Assembly: GCA_045661225.1 (NCBI GenBank)
Contig: JAZRFF010000017.1
Span: forward strand, 1-64,000
Direction of reading: 5' to 3'
DNA from: HGM04593 sp045661225
GTDB lineage: Bacteria; Bacteroidota; Bacteroidia; Bacteroidales; Bacteroidaceae
DNA: 64,000 bases
Numbering within the stretch: the stretch's first letter is position 1; the number at the start of each line of letters is the position of its first letter. Both the position numbers and the translations under genes were made by a program. The notes under the pieces are model-generated. The model did no database searches and was not told the DNA's origin. It worked only from the letters and a program-made list of their open reading frames with translations. Below, piece after piece: positions 25,978 through 36,029 of this stretch.

Positions 25978-27324
25978 ATGGAACTTAATATTCTGACAGC
26001 AATTTCTCCTATCGATGGCAGATATAGGGGTAAGACAGAGCCTTTGGCCGGTTATTTTTCGGAGTACGCACTAATAAAGTATCGCGTCTTTGTCGAAATT
26101 GAATATTTTATCGCTCTATGCGAGTTGCCTATACCGCAACTTCAAGGAATGGACAAGACTCTTTTCCCTCGCTTGCGCGATATTTACAAGAATTTTTCGG
26201 CCGAAAATGCGGCAAGAGTAAAGGATATTGAAAAGGTTACCAACCACGATGTGAAGGCTGTTGAGTATTTTATCAAAGAGCAGTTTGATGCTATTGGCGG
26301 TCTTGATTCGTTCAAGGAATTTATACACTTTGGACTTACATCGCAGGATATCAATAACACCTCGATACCTTGCTCTATAAAAGATGCGCTCAATGAGGTT
26401 TATTACCCGGCTGTAGAGGAACTTATTGCTCAGTTGAAAGAGTATGCTGCCGCGTGGGAAAATATTCCTATGCTCGCGCGTACACACGGCCAGCCTGCTT
26501 CTCCCACGCGTTTGGGTAAAGAGATTATGGTGTTCGTGTACCGTTTGGAGACTCAGCTTGCCGAACTTAAGAGATGCGTAATATCGGCTAAATTCGGTGG
26601 TGCTACAGGAAACTTCAACGCGCACCGCGTAGCCTATCCTTCGGTCGACTGGAAGGCGTTTGCAAACAAATTTGTGCAGGAGAATCTTGGTCTTCAGCGC
26701 GAACAGTATACCACTCAAATTTCCAACTACGATAATCTTGCAGCCTTGTTCGATGCTATGCGTCGTGTGAATATCATTATTATGGATATGGACAAGGATT
26801 TCTGGCAGTATATCTCGAATGAGTTCTTCAAGCAGAAAATCAAAGCCGGCGAGGTTGGCTCGAGTGCTATGCCACACAAGGTTAACCCCATTGACTTTGA
26901 AAATAGCGAGGGTAACCTTGGAATTGCAAACGCAATACTTGACCACCTGTCAATGAAACTCCCTATATCTCGTCTGCAGCGCGACCTTACCGACTCTACA
27001 GTGCTGCGTAACGTGGGCGTGCCTATGGGACATATGATGATTGCTGTAAAGAGCTCGCTTGTGGGTCTTCGTAAGTTGCTGCTCAATGAGGCCGCAATAT
27101 ACAATGAACTTGACAACTGTTGGAGCGTTTGTGCCGAGGGTATCCAGACAATCCTTCGTCGCGAGGCTTATCCGAACCCTTACGAGGCTTTGAAGGCTCT
27201 CACCCGTACAAACGAAGGAATCAATCAGAATACATTGCTGCAGTTCATCGATGGGCTCGATGTTCCCGAGAATGTTAAGGAGGAGTTGCGTGCAATAACC
27301 CCACACACCTATACAGGTTTGTAA
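25978..27324 (+). CDS. purB: Adenylosuccinate lyase
   Basis: 448 residues. The fumarase-superfamily signature GSSAMPHKVNPIDFEN holds the mobile catalytic Ser loop; other family landmarks are THGQPASPTRLGKE and FGLTSQDINNTS. It splits SAICAR and adenylosuccinate in purine synthesis. The frame is open further upstream to 25801, but that part crosses the promoter; MELNILTAISPIDGRY is the usual start, as in E. coli-type PurB. Confidence 0.95.
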   Translation: MELNILTAISPIDGRYRGKTEPLAGYFSEYALIKYRVFVEIEYFIALCELPIPQLQGMDKTLFPRLRDIYKNFSAENAARVKDIEKVTNHDVKAVEYFIKEQFDAIGGLDSFKEFIHFGLTSQDINNTSIPCSIKDALNEVYYPAVEELIAQLKEYAAAWENIPMLARTHGQPASPTRLGKEIMVFVYRLETQLAELKRCVISAKFGGATGNFNAHRVAYPSVDWKAFANKFVQENLGLQREQYTTQISNYDNLAALFDAMRRVNIIIMDMDKDFWQYISNEFFKQKIKAGEVGSSAMPHKVNPIDFENSEGNLGIANAILDHLSMKLPISRLQRDLTDSTVLRNVGVPMGHMMIAVKSSLVGLRKLLLNEAAIYNELDNCWSVCAEGIQTILRREAYPNPYEALKALTRTNEGINQNTLLQFIDGLDVPENVKEELRAITPHTYTGL

Positions 27325-27366
27325 TGAATATAAATTGGACCGTGAGGTTCGTAAAATATTTGATAG

Positions 27367-28569
27367 ATGAGTAATTATAGAAACAAGCGTCAGGACGATT
27401 TCTCCTTTCGTGGCAACAGGGAAAGAGCATCATTCAATCCCAATTTCGGAAACGACAACAAACTGAAGTCGCGTCCGCGTTTTAACAAGAACTCCGACGG
27501 ACGCCCTCAATACGAGAAGGTGGAGCGTGGCAATAGTGAACGATACAGTTTCCAGGGCCGTCCCAATCGTGAATTCAATAACAACCGCTTCGACAACGAA
27601 CGTGGTTACGGTAACCGTGCAGGTGGTTATAAACCTCGTTTCAATTCCGAGCAACAGTACGATGAAAGAGGCTTCCGTAAAAATAACTACAGAAGCGAGA
27701 ATAATACATATGACAATGCCGGCGGTGAACGTGGCGGTGAGCGTCGCGGAGCCTATGGCAACAGGCCTGCACGACGTGGTAACTATGACCCAAATGCAAA
27801 ATACAGTACAAAGAAACGTATGGCCTATCGTGAGGCAGCTATCGACCCCGATGCTCCGGTGCGTTTGAATAAATACCTTGCCAATGCCGGTATCTGTTCG
27901 CGTCGCGAGGCCGACAACTATATAGAGGCCGGTCTTATAACGGTCAATGGAGAGGTGGTGACCGAATTGGGTATAAAAGTGCGTCCCACTGACGATGTGC
28001 GTTTCAACAGCGAGCGCATAAACCCTGAACGCAAGGTGTATGTGCTGCTTAATAAACCAAAAGATTGTGTTACTACCGTTGATGACCCTCAGGAGCGCAA
28101 GACGGTGCTTGATTGTCTGCGAGGAATAGGCAAGGAGCGTATTTACCCTGTAGGACGCCTCGACCGTAACACAACGGGTGTGCTTTTGCTCACAAACGAT
28201 GGAGACCTGGCTTCAAAGCTCACTCACCCCAAGTTTATGAAGAAGAAAATTTATCACGTTACTTGTGACAAGAATGTGGCAATGTCCGATATGGACCTTC
28301 TTGTAAACGGTATTGAACTTGAGGACGGTCCGGTGTATGCCGACGAGGTTACTTATGTCAACGAGGCTGACCGTTCACAGATAGGTATTGAGATTCACTC
28401 AGGCAAGAATCGTATTGTACGCCGTATGCTTGAACACCTTGGATACCGTGTGAACAAACTCGATAGAGTGCTTTTTGCGGGCTTGACGAAAAAGAACCTT
28501 AGACGTGGCGATTGGCGTTATCTTACCGACAAAGAGGTGACAATGCTCCGTATGGGCGCTTATGAATAA
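27367..28569 (+). CDS. rluB: rRNA pseudouridine synthase with long disordered N-terminus
   Basis: 400 residues. Residues 1 to about 155 are low-complexity, rich in Arg, Asn, Gly and Tyr. Then an S4 RNA-binding domain (VRLNKYLANAGICSRREAD) and the RsuA/RluB catalytic domain with GRLDRNTTGVLLLTNDG holding the catalytic Asp. It should modify 23S rRNA (RluB type, around position 2605 in E. coli); RluE or RluF specificity cannot be excluded. The extra tail is probably an RNA-binding extension. It starts 42 bases after purB. Confidence 0.88.
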   Translation: MSNYRNKRQDDFSFRGNRERASFNPNFGNDNKLKSRPRFNKNSDGRPQYEKVERGNSERYSFQGRPNREFNNNRFDNERGYGNRAGGYKPRFNSEQQYDERGFRKNNYRSENNTYDNAGGERGGERRGAYGNRPARRGNYDPNAKYSTKKRMAYREAAIDPDAPVRLNKYLANAGICSRREADNYIEAGLITVNGEVVTELGIKVRPTDDVRFNSERINPERKVYVLLNKPKDCVTTVDDPQERKTVLDCLRGIGKERIYPVGRLDRNTTGVLLLTNDGDLASKLTHPKFMKKKIYHVTCDKNVAMSDMDLLVNGIELEDGPVYADEVTYVNEADRSQIGIEIHSGKNRIVRRMLEHLGYRVNKLDRVLFAGLTKKNLRRGDWRYLTDKEVTMLRMGAYE

Positions 28570-28616
28570 TTAAAAAACAATGCCCGGTTACGGGCGCAAC
28601 CACAATACAGAATCGA

Positions 28617-30020
28617 ATGAAAGCGATAAGACGAACAAGAATTTCAGACCTGCTCAAGAGCAAGGAGTATGGAGTTGAAGTAAATGTCAGAGGTTGGGTA
28701 AGAACCCGCCGTAGTAGCAAACAGGTTGCCTTTGTGGCGCTCAACGATGGCTCTACAATAAACAACGTACAGGTGGTGATTGATGCCGATAAGTTCGACG
28801 AGGAACTTGTAAAGCAGTTTACAACAGGAGCCTGCTTGAGTGTCAACGGTATGCTCGTTGAGTCTATTGGCGGTGGCCAGTCTGTAGAGATTCAGGCAAC
28901 GGAGATTGAACTTCTTGGTGCTTGTGACAACACCTATCCTTTGCAGAAAAAAGGACAGACTATGGAATTTATGCGTACTGTAGCGCACCTGCGCCCCCGT
29001 ACAAATACTTTCGGCGCGGTTTTCCGCATACGTCACAATATGGCATACGCCATACATAAATTCTTCCACGATAAAGGTTTTTACTATTTTCACACTCCGC
29101 TTATCACGGCGTCGGATTGTGAAGGTGCCGGACAGATGTTCCAGGTGACTACTATGAACCTTTACGACCTAAAGAAGGACGAGAATGGTAGCATTATTTA
29201 TGATAATGACTTTTTTGGCAAGCAGGCGAGCCTGACTGTGTCCGGACAGCTTGAAGGTGAGCTTGCTGCTACAGCGCTCGGCGCAATCTATACATTCGGA
29301 CCAACCTTCCGCGCCGAGAATTCAAACACGCCGCGTCACTTGGCCGAGTTCTGGATGATTGAGCCCGAGGTTGCCTTTAATGACATCAATGACAATATGG
29401 AGCTTGCCGAGGAGTTTATAAAGTACTGCGTGCAGTGGGCTCTTGATAACTGTATGGAGGATATTACATTCCTCAACAATATGATTGACAAGGAACTTAT
29501 TGAACGTTTGCGCTCTATTGTGAACACTGAGTTTGTACGTTTGAGCTATACCGATGGTATCAAGATTCTTGAGGAGGCTGTTGCTGCCGGCCACAAGTTC
29601 GAATTCCCTGTTTATTGGGGTGTTGACCTTGCGTCGGAGCACGAGCGTTACCTTGTTGAGACCCACTTTAAACGTCCGGTAATTCTGACCGACTATCCAA
29701 AGGAGATAAAGGCTTTCTATATGAAACAGAACGAGGACGGCAAGACTGTTCGTGCTATGGACGTTCTCTTCCCCAAAATTGGTGAGATTATCGGCGGCTC
29801 GGAGCGTGAGGCTGACTACAATAAGTTGCTTGCGCGCATCGAGGAGATGAATATCCCGATGAAGGATATGTGGTGGTACCTCGATACCCGTCGCTACGGT
29901 TCTTGCCCTCACTCCGGTTTCGGATTAGGCTTTGAACGCTTGCTGCTCTTTGTTACAGGTATGTCAAATATCCGCGACGTGATACCTTTCCCACGTACAC
30001 CGAATAATGCGGAATTCTAA
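28617..30020 (+). CDS. asnS: Asparaginyl-tRNA synthetase
   Basis: 467 residues. N-terminal OB anticodon-binding domain (VNVRGWVRTRRSSKQVAFV), class II motif 2 (TFGPTFRAENSNT) and motif 3 (GFGLGFERLLLFVTG). The lengthy catalytic domain and lack of an insertion between motifs fit AsnRS rather than AspRS. It charges tRNA-Asn. A short gap to rluB suggests one transcript; it ends at a perfect hairpin. Confidence 0.95.
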   Translation: MKAIRRTRISDLLKSKEYGVEVNVRGWVRTRRSSKQVAFVALNDGSTINNVQVVIDADKFDEELVKQFTTGACLSVNGMLVESIGGGQSVEIQATEIELLGACDNTYPLQKKGQTMEFMRTVAHLRPRTNTFGAVFRIRHNMAYAIHKFFHDKGFYYFHTPLITASDCEGAGQMFQVTTMNLYDLKKDENGSIIYDNDFFGKQASLTVSGQLEGELAATALGAIYTFGPTFRAENSNTPRHLAEFWMIEPEVAFNDINDNMELAEEFIKYCVQWALDNCMEDITFLNNMIDKELIERLRSIVNTEFVRLSYTDGIKILEEAVAAGHKFEFPVYWGVDLASEHERYLVETHFKRPVILTDYPKEIKAFYMKQNEDGKTVRAMDVLFPKIGEIIGGSEREADYNKLLARIEEMNIPMKDMWWYLDTRRYGSCPHSGFGLGFERLLLFVTGMSNIRDVIPFPRTPNNAEF

Positions 30021-30026
30021 TATTGA

Positions 30027-30052
30027 CAAAGGCGCCCTTCGGGGCGCCTTTG
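30027..30052 (+). terminator. Hairpin with UUCG loop after asnS
   Basis: An 11-bp perfect stem (30027-30037 with 30042-30052) closed by a TTCG tetraloop, right after the stop codon. The T-run is short, so efficiency is uncertain. Confidence 0.75.
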
Positions 30053-30288
30053 TTGCATAATTCGCTTTGTGTTGTACTCATTTATGGTCGGTTAGGCGGC
30101 TTTGCTGCAAACAATTGATACTTTTTCTGTGCTTGCCGTGAAACTCCAATGCGGATAGCTCGTTTGTGTACATTTTTGCGTGTAATTTGTACTTTAATTC
30201 AAATAAACGTCAAAGGGTTTTAAAATCTGCAATAAAAATATTATACTCGCGTTATCAATAAAAGTAACATAAGTAAAATTCCGATAAA

Positions 30289-31371
30289 ATGGATAAGAAT
30301 CGTTATTGTGTAATTATGGCAGGAGGTCAGGGTACTCGCTTATGGCCAATGAGCCGCAAGGCTTTTCCTAAACAATTTCAGGATATTCTTGGCTGCGGAA
30401 GAACGTTGCTGCAGCTTACGTATGACCGTTATTGCAGAATAGTGCCTAAAGAGAATATCCTCATCTCTACACACGTCGATTATACCGAACTTGTGCGTGA
30501 GCAACTCCCGAATGTTCCCGATGAGCAGGTTATACACGAACCGGCCTTTCGTGGTACGGCGCCGAGCTTGGCTAATATCGCTTGCCACATACGCTCTCTT
30601 AATCCTAACGCGAATATAGTTGTTGCTCAAAGCGACCAGCTTGTGCTGGACGAAGAGATGTTTGCCAATGTAATATCGAGTGGCCTTGATTTTGTTGCCG
30701 AAAATAATAAACTTGTGGTAGTGGGTATTAAGCCTACTTGCCCTGAGACTCGTTACGGCTACATTCAGGTCGACGGAGACCCCGATGGAGCTTTTTACAA
30801 GGTGAGGACATTCACCGAAAAGCCTCAGTACGAGTTTGCAAAGATTTTTATGGAGAGTGGCGAGTTTTATTGGAATTCGGGAATCTATATTTGGAATGTG
30901 CAGACAATCATTGAGACAATGTCAATGTATTTGCCCGAAATGATGAGGGTTCTCGAGAATATATATCGCGAGATTCCCGATAGAAACCAACGTCGTCGTC
31001 GTGGATACGAAATATATACTTCGTTTCCTAATGCATCGCTCGATATGAATGTGATGGAGCGTGCCGACAATGTTTATGTCGTAGCAGGTGAGTTCGGCTG
31101 GGCCGATATTGGAACCTGGGACACGCTGTATAGCACTATGCCTAAAGATGGTGACGGGAATGTTGTCATAAATTCTTCTACTCTCAAGTACGATAGTCAC
31201 GATAATATGATTGTCTTGCCGAAAGGTAAGCTTGCTGTTCTTCAAGGGGTCGATGACCTGTTGGTGGTCGATTCGGATAATGTACTGATGATTTGTCGCA
31301 AAGGTAACGAAGGGGATATACGCAAGTTCCTGAATGATGCAAAGATGAAGCTCGGAGATAAATATATTTAA
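30289..31371 (+). CDS. manC: Mannose-1-phosphate guanylyltransferase
   Basis: 360 residues. Nucleotidyltransferase start GGQGTRLWPMSRKAFPKQF, later FTEKP and EFYWNSGIY(I)W, all typical. It makes GDP-mannose, precursor of GDP-fucose and surface polysaccharides. There is no C-terminal isomerase domain, so it is the single-function form. It stands alone, not in a polysaccharide cluster. Confidence 0.93.
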   Translation: MDKNRYCVIMAGGQGTRLWPMSRKAFPKQFQDILGCGRTLLQLTYDRYCRIVPKENILISTHVDYTELVREQLPNVPDEQVIHEPAFRGTAPSLANIACHIRSLNPNANIVVAQSDQLVLDEEMFANVISSGLDFVAENNKLVVVGIKPTCPETRYGYIQVDGDPDGAFYKVRTFTEKPQYEFAKIFMESGEFYWNSGIYIWNVQTIIETMSMYLPEMMRVLENIYREIPDRNQRRRRGYEIYTSFPNASLDMNVMERADNVYVVAGEFGWADIGTWDTLYSTMPKDGDGNVVINSSTLKYDSHDNMIVLPKGKLAVLQGVDDLLVVDSDNVLMICRKGNEGDIRKFLNDAKMKLGDKYI

Positions 31372-31383
31372 TTAAGGCGCGTG

Positions 31384-31412
31384 GTGAGTGGTTGGTCGAA
31401 TCAATCACTCAC
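31384..31412 (+). terminator. Terminator-like hairpin after manC
   Basis: GTGAGTGGTTG (31384-31394) pairs with CAATCACTCAC (31402-31412) with one G-T pair. TTGTTT follows. Confidence 0.55.
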
Positions 31413-31637
31413 TTGTTTAATATGGGCACTTTTGTGTCAATGTCTTAATAAATAGATGCTTTTGCAGCAAAAGTTTTTGTTTGTGTAATTTGCTGCCTGT
31501 TCGGACTTCGGTATTTTGCTTGTTAATATTCCTGCCTGCATCAAATATCGGTCGATTTTATTGATTCGCATCGCTTTTTTTTGTTCCTTTGCAAAATATT
31601 AGGGGAGTGTTCCTCATACATTTTTTGACAACTTTTT

Positions 31638-33242
31638 ATGGGAGAATTTGAATTGATTGCCAAGACTTTTCAGGGTCTTGAAGAGGTGCTGGCCGGCGAG
31701 TTGGTTGCCTTGGGTGCCAACAATGTCCAAATAGGCCGTCGTATGGTCTCATTTACGGGTGATAATGCTCTTATGTACAAAGCTAATTTCCATTTGAGAA
31801 CAGCTGTACGCATTCTAAAGCCTATAATGCACTTTAAGGCGTCGAGCGCCGATGAGGTTTATGAGGTTATCAAGGCTGTGGATTGGGAAAAATACCTCGA
31901 TTGTAACTCAACATTCTCGGTCGATTCGGTTGTCTACAGCGATGTGTTCCGTCATTCGAAATTTGTGGCTTATCGTGTAAAGGACGCCATTGCCGACCAC
32001 TTCAACGAGAAGTGCGGCAAACGTCCGTCGGTGCGCCTGAACAACCCCGACCTTGTATTCCACATTCATATTGCAGGCGAGGATTGTACTCTGGCATTCG
32101 ATAGTTCCGGCGAGTCGTTGCATCGTCGTGGCTATCGTGTCGAGACAGGCGCTGCGCCCATAAACGAGGTTCTTGCTGCGGGAATGATTATGCTTACAGG
32201 CTGGAACGGGGAGTGTGACTTTATTGACCCTATGTGTGGTTCGGGAACATTGCTCGTCGAGGCTGCTCTTATAGCTCGTAACATTGCTCCAGGCGTTTTC
32301 AGACAAGGCTATGCATTTGAAAAGTGGAAGGATTTTGATAGCGAACTTTTCAAGTCGATATATGATGACGATTCGGCTGAACGTGAGTTTAAGCATAAAA
32401 TATATGGTTACGACGTTGATGGCCGTATGGTGGCTTGTGCACGCAAGAACGTAAAGTCGGCAATGATGGGCGACATTATAGAGATTGAGTGTCGCGATAT
32501 AAAAGATTTTGTCGAGCCTCAAGAACGTGCTATAATGGTGGTTAACCCTCCTTATGGCGAGCGTCTTGTGCTTGAGAATCTGCTTCAGGTTTACAAAGAG
32601 TTAGGCGCAAAGCTTAAACATTCGTTCCAGGGTAATGAGGCGTGGATCATAAGCAGCAGCTATGACTGCTTCGACCAGGTGGGGCTGAAGGCTTCGGCGC
32701 GTATACCGCTCTATAATGGTGACCTTGACTGCGAATTCCGTAAGTATGAACTATTTTCGGGTAAATACAAGGGATTCCGTGACGAGGGTAACGCACTCAA
32801 GAAAGATTTTGCTCCACTCAAAAGAAAATCGCGTCTGACAGGGGCCGATGGGGAACAACGTCCTCCGCGCAGCAAGGAGCGTCAGGGTGATGACTATTCG
32901 GCATCGATAGACGATGATTCAAAGCGTCGCCGTCGTGAGTTGGAATCATACTTTAGTTCATATCAGGATAAGCGTGCTGCTGCGCGCCGTCGTTACAATG
33001 CCGAACGTAACGAAGAGGGTGCAGAGCGTCGTGAACCTCGCAATAAACGCGTAAATGAGGGCGACAGACGTCGCGAGCCTCGCAATGAGCGTGCTAATGG
33101 GGATAGACGAGGCCGTGAATCACGCAATGAACGTGGTGGCGCGCGCGGATTCTCGCAGAGAGGGGGCGAAAAACGTCCGTTCAATGGCAAAGGCGGCGAT
33201 TTTAAACCTCTGCGTGGTGGAAAAAGAGAAAAAAGAAATTAA
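31638..33242 (+). CDS. THUMP-domain 23S rRNA guanine-N2 methyltransferase with basic tail
   Basis: 534 residues. The N-terminal ferredoxin-like and THUMP region (to about 165) is followed by a Rossmann methyltransferase (DPMCGSGTLLVEAA) with the catalytic motif NPPYGER. This is the RlmL/YpsC type that modifies 23S rRNA. From about residue 395 a tail of some 140 residues, rich in Arg, Asn, Glu and Gly with repeated RREPRNER-like units, is added; it is probably disordered and RNA-binding. It has its own 266-base upstream gap. Confidence 0.88.
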   Translation: MGEFELIAKTFQGLEEVLAGELVALGANNVQIGRRMVSFTGDNALMYKANFHLRTAVRILKPIMHFKASSADEVYEVIKAVDWEKYLDCNSTFSVDSVVYSDVFRHSKFVAYRVKDAIADHFNEKCGKRPSVRLNNPDLVFHIHIAGEDCTLAFDSSGESLHRRGYRVETGAAPINEVLAAGMIMLTGWNGECDFIDPMCGSGTLLVEAALIARNIAPGVFRQGYAFEKWKDFDSELFKSIYDDDSAEREFKHKIYGYDVDGRMVACARKNVKSAMMGDIIEIECRDIKDFVEPQERAIMVVNPPYGERLVLENLLQVYKELGAKLKHSFQGNEAWIISSSYDCFDQVGLKASARIPLYNGDLDCEFRKYELFSGKYKGFRDEGNALKKDFAPLKRKSRLTGADGEQRPPRSKERQGDDYSASIDDDSKRRRRELESYFSSYQDKRAAARRRYNAERNEEGAERREPRNKRVNEGDRRREPRNERANGDRRGRESRNERGGARGFSQRGGEKRPFNGKGGDFKPLRGGKREKRN

Positions 33243-33288
33243 TAACCATTAGGTTGACATTTTAAGGTGAACCGCAAAAATATTTATT

Positions 33289-34557
33289 ATGAAAATATTG
33301 CTTTTAGGCAGTGGTGGTCGTGAGCACGCGCTTGCTTGGAAAATTGCTCAAAGTCCCAAGGTGGACAAGTTGTTTATTGCTCCCGGTAACGCCGGAACAA
33401 AGAGTGTAGGCGAGAATGTCGCAATCTCGGTGTGCGATTTTGACGCTATTGCTGAATTTGTCCTTGAGAATGAAGTGCAGATGGTTGTAGTCGGTCCCGA
33501 GGATCCTTTGGTAAAGGGTATCTATGATTATTTCAAGGCCGATGAACGCTTGCAGAAGATTGCGGTTATCGGTCCTTCTAAGGCTGCTGCCGAACTTGAG
33601 GGCAGTAAATCCTTCGCAAAGGATTTTATGCAACGTCACTCAATCCCGACAGCTGCTTATCGCGCATTTACAGCTGCCGAGAAAGATGAGGCATACGCCT
33701 TTCTCGAGGGCTTGAAGGCTCCTTACGTCCTCAAGGCCGACGGCTTGTGTGCCGGCAAGGGCGTGTTGATTCTTCCCACGCTCGACGAGGCCAAGAAGAG
33801 CCTTGACGAAATGTTTGACGGAATGTTTGGTGACTCTTCGGCAACGGTTGTCATTGAGGAGTTCCTTGACGGTATCGAATGTTCGGTATTTGTGCTTACC
33901 GATGGCACTGACTACGTTATACTGCCCGAAGCAAAAGACTACAAACGCATCGGTGAGGGTAACACCGGTCTTAACACCGGCGGAATGGGCTCAATCTCGC
34001 CTGTGCCTTTTGCAACTGCTGAATGGATGAAAAAGGTCGAAGAGCGCATAATACGCCCCACAGTTGAAGGTCTTGTAAAGGATAATCTTTTATATAAGGG
34101 CTTTATATTCTTTGGCCTTATCAACGTCGAGGGTGAACCAATGGTTATTGAGTACAACGTGCGTATGGGCGACCCCGAGACCGAATCGGTTATGTTGCGT
34201 CTGAAGAGTGATATTGTCGAACTTTTTGAAAAGGTCGATGCCGGAACGCTTGCCGGAACAGTTGTTGAGTTCGACCCGCGTAATGCTGTGTGTGTGATGC
34301 TTGTGTCGGGTGGTTACCCCGAGCATTATGACAAGGGATTCGAAATGACGGGCTTCGAGAATGTTACCGATAGCATTCTTTTCCACGCGGGAACAACGGA
34401 AAAAGAGGGTAAGGTCGTGACAGCCGGAGGTCGAGTAATTGCTGCTGTCTCTTACGGCGATACACGCGCCGAGGCTCTTGAAAAGTCGTTCCGTTCGGCT
34501 AATGCCATAAAATACGAGAAAAAATACTTTAGAGGAGATATAGGCTTTGACTTATAA
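33289..34557 (+). CDS. purD: Phosphoribosylamine-glycine ligase (GARS)
   Basis: 422 residues. Starts MKILLLGSGGREHALAWK, the PurD signature, with ATP-grasp motifs (VLKADGLCAGKGV, NTGGMGSISP, NVRMGDPETE). It makes glycinamide ribonucleotide in purine synthesis. It overlaps the next membrane-protein gene by 11 bases. Confidence 0.96.
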   Translation: MKILLLGSGGREHALAWKIAQSPKVDKLFIAPGNAGTKSVGENVAISVCDFDAIAEFVLENEVQMVVVGPEDPLVKGIYDYFKADERLQKIAVIGPSKAAAELEGSKSFAKDFMQRHSIPTAAYRAFTAAEKDEAYAFLEGLKAPYVLKADGLCAGKGVLILPTLDEAKKSLDEMFDGMFGDSSATVVIEEFLDGIECSVFVLTDGTDYVILPEAKDYKRIGEGNTGLNTGGMGSISPVPFATAEWMKKVEERIIRPTVEGLVKDNLLYKGFIFFGLINVEGEPMVIEYNVRMGDPETESVMLRLKSDIVELFEKVDAGTLAGTVVEFDPRNAVCVMLVSGGYPEHYDKGFEMTGFENVTDSILFHAGTTEKEGKVVTAGGRVIAAVSYGDTRAEALEKSFRSANAIKYEKKYFRGDIGFDL

Positions 34558-35521
34558 TAAATCGTTATTGTGGCGATTCGTGTCGGGCAGACACACGCCA
34601 CTAATAATGCTTTTGGCAGGTATTGCCGTGTGGGTGGCCGGCTTTCTTTTAGCTCCATCGGGGTGGGACGTGCAGTGGTGCAATCTCCTGCCGGAGCTTG
34701 AATACGGCATAGTTGCTCATATTGTGTCATTTCTATGCTATGTGGCTGTTGCGGCTCTGTTGGGCAACTTAATGCTCTTCGGGCAGCGCGTGCGGTGGCT
34801 TGCGACGCTTTTCCTGTGGCTCGTGGCTGTTTCTCTCTCTCTCCACACAAGCGTCGTTATTGCTTTTTCGACGTTGCTGTTTATGGTGGCTGTAGCAATG
34901 CTTTTTGCCTGTCTGCCCGGCGAAGCACAAGAGGGTAGGCTGTATACGGCTTTTGCGTTTTTAGGCTTGGCTATACTGCTTCTGCCACAGTTTGCGCTTT
35001 TGTTGCCGATGTTTGTGGCTTATATGTTCATTGTGAATGTGTTTGGCTTTAAACGTCTGTTGGCGGCGATACTTGGACTTGCAACGCCTTTCTGGTTGCT
35101 GTATGGTGGTGTTTATGTCTTTCCCGATGCGGAATTTTTGCTTTTCCCGTTTATTGCGGGTGTTGAGCATTTGTTTGACTTTGATATCGCCGAGCCTACG
35201 GTTTTGAGAGTGCTGTTGCTGATAATGGAACTGTCGGTGTTGTTGCCTGCTGCGGCTGTTTTTGCAAGTTCATCGGTGCCCGGAAAGCCTTTGCTGCGTC
35301 GCCGGTTGTTGTTCCTTATGCTGACAAACATCTTTCTGCTGTTATTGTCGTGGCTGTCGGAACCGCTGTTTGCTCTGCTGTATGCGTGGAGAATGCCTGG
35401 TATTGCGGTGTTTGCTTCTTATATGTTCCAAATAAAGGTAAATAAGGCTTATAACATTTATTTTATATATATAAACATATTATTGTCGGCTGTTGCGGCT
35501 GTTAGCGTATGGGTGAATTGA
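34547..35521 (+). CDS. Uncharacterised multi-pass membrane protein
   Basis: 324 residues, mostly hydrophobic, with about eight or nine transmembrane segments and no recognisable catalytic motif. It resembles the DUF6427-type proteins seen near purD in Bacteroidales (from memory). The start is TTG 34547, overlapping purD by 11 bases, with AGAGGAG about ten bases upstream; the next in-frame ATG would remove the first hydrophobic segment. It overlaps the following gene by 13 bases, so the three genes form one tight operon. Confidence 0.72.
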   Translation: MTYNKSLLWRFVSGRHTPLIMLLAGIAVWVAGFLLAPSGWDVQWCNLLPELEYGIVAHIVSFLCYVAVAALLGNLMLFGQRVRWLATLFLWLVAVSLSLHTSVVIAFSTLLFMVAVAMLFACLPGEAQEGRLYTAFAFLGLAILLLPQFALLLPMFVAYMFIVNVFGFKRLLAAILGLATPFWLLYGGVYVFPDAEFLLFPFIAGVEHLFDFDIAEPTVLRVLLLIMELSVLLPAAAVFASSSVPGKPLLRRRLLFLMLTNIFLLLLSWLSEPLFALLYAWRMPGIAVFASYMFQIKVNKAYNIYFIYINILLSAVAAVSVWVN

Positions 35522-35979
35522 TTATTGAATTCCTGAAAGATTATGGTTATTGGGGAATGGGTATTATGGCATTTCTCGCAGGTACGGTGTTGCCCATTAC
35601 AAGTGAGGTGTTGCTTGTGTTCTTCTTGGGTGTAGGGCTTAGTCCGATAGGTCTTACACTATCGGCCGCTGCCGGTAATACAATGGGTGGAATAACCTGC
35701 TTTATGCTTGGTTATCTTACCGACAAGGCTAAAGTGCAGAGGTTTTTCAAGGTGTCGGACAAAAAGATGAAACGTGCCGAAATCCTTATACAGAAATATG
35801 GCTATTGGACAGCCGCTTTTTCGTTCCTGCCTGTGCTTGGCGAGGTTTTTCTTCTCTCGTTGGGAGTGATGCGTGCAAGCAGGCTAAAGGTAATTCTGCT
35901 TATGGCCATAGGTAAAATCATACGTTACGCCTTTGTGACAATTTCCACTATCGGAATTGCAAAGTATTTCGGTTTTTAA
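35509..35979 (+). CDS. DedA/YqaA-family membrane protein
   Basis: 156 residues. Four or so transmembrane segments; the VTT/SNARE-associated fold is suggested by LAGTVLPITSEVLLVFFLG, AAAGNTMGG and LPVLGEVFLLSLGVMR. The family are flippase-like proteins for phospholipids or undecaprenyl phosphate. It is the last gene of the purD operon and faces a convergent minus-strand gene 50 bases away. Confidence 0.78.
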   Translation: MGELIIEFLKDYGYWGMGIMAFLAGTVLPITSEVLLVFFLGVGLSPIGLTLSAAAGNTMGGITCFMLGYLTDKAKVQRFFKVSDKKMKRAEILIQKYGYWTAAFSFLPVLGEVFLLSLGVMRASRLKVILLMAIGKIIRYAFVTISTIGIAKYFGF

Positions 35980-36029
35980 GGTTTTACGCAATAGCGGTTA
36001 ATTCAGTGTCGGTGCTGGGCGTTTGCCGC

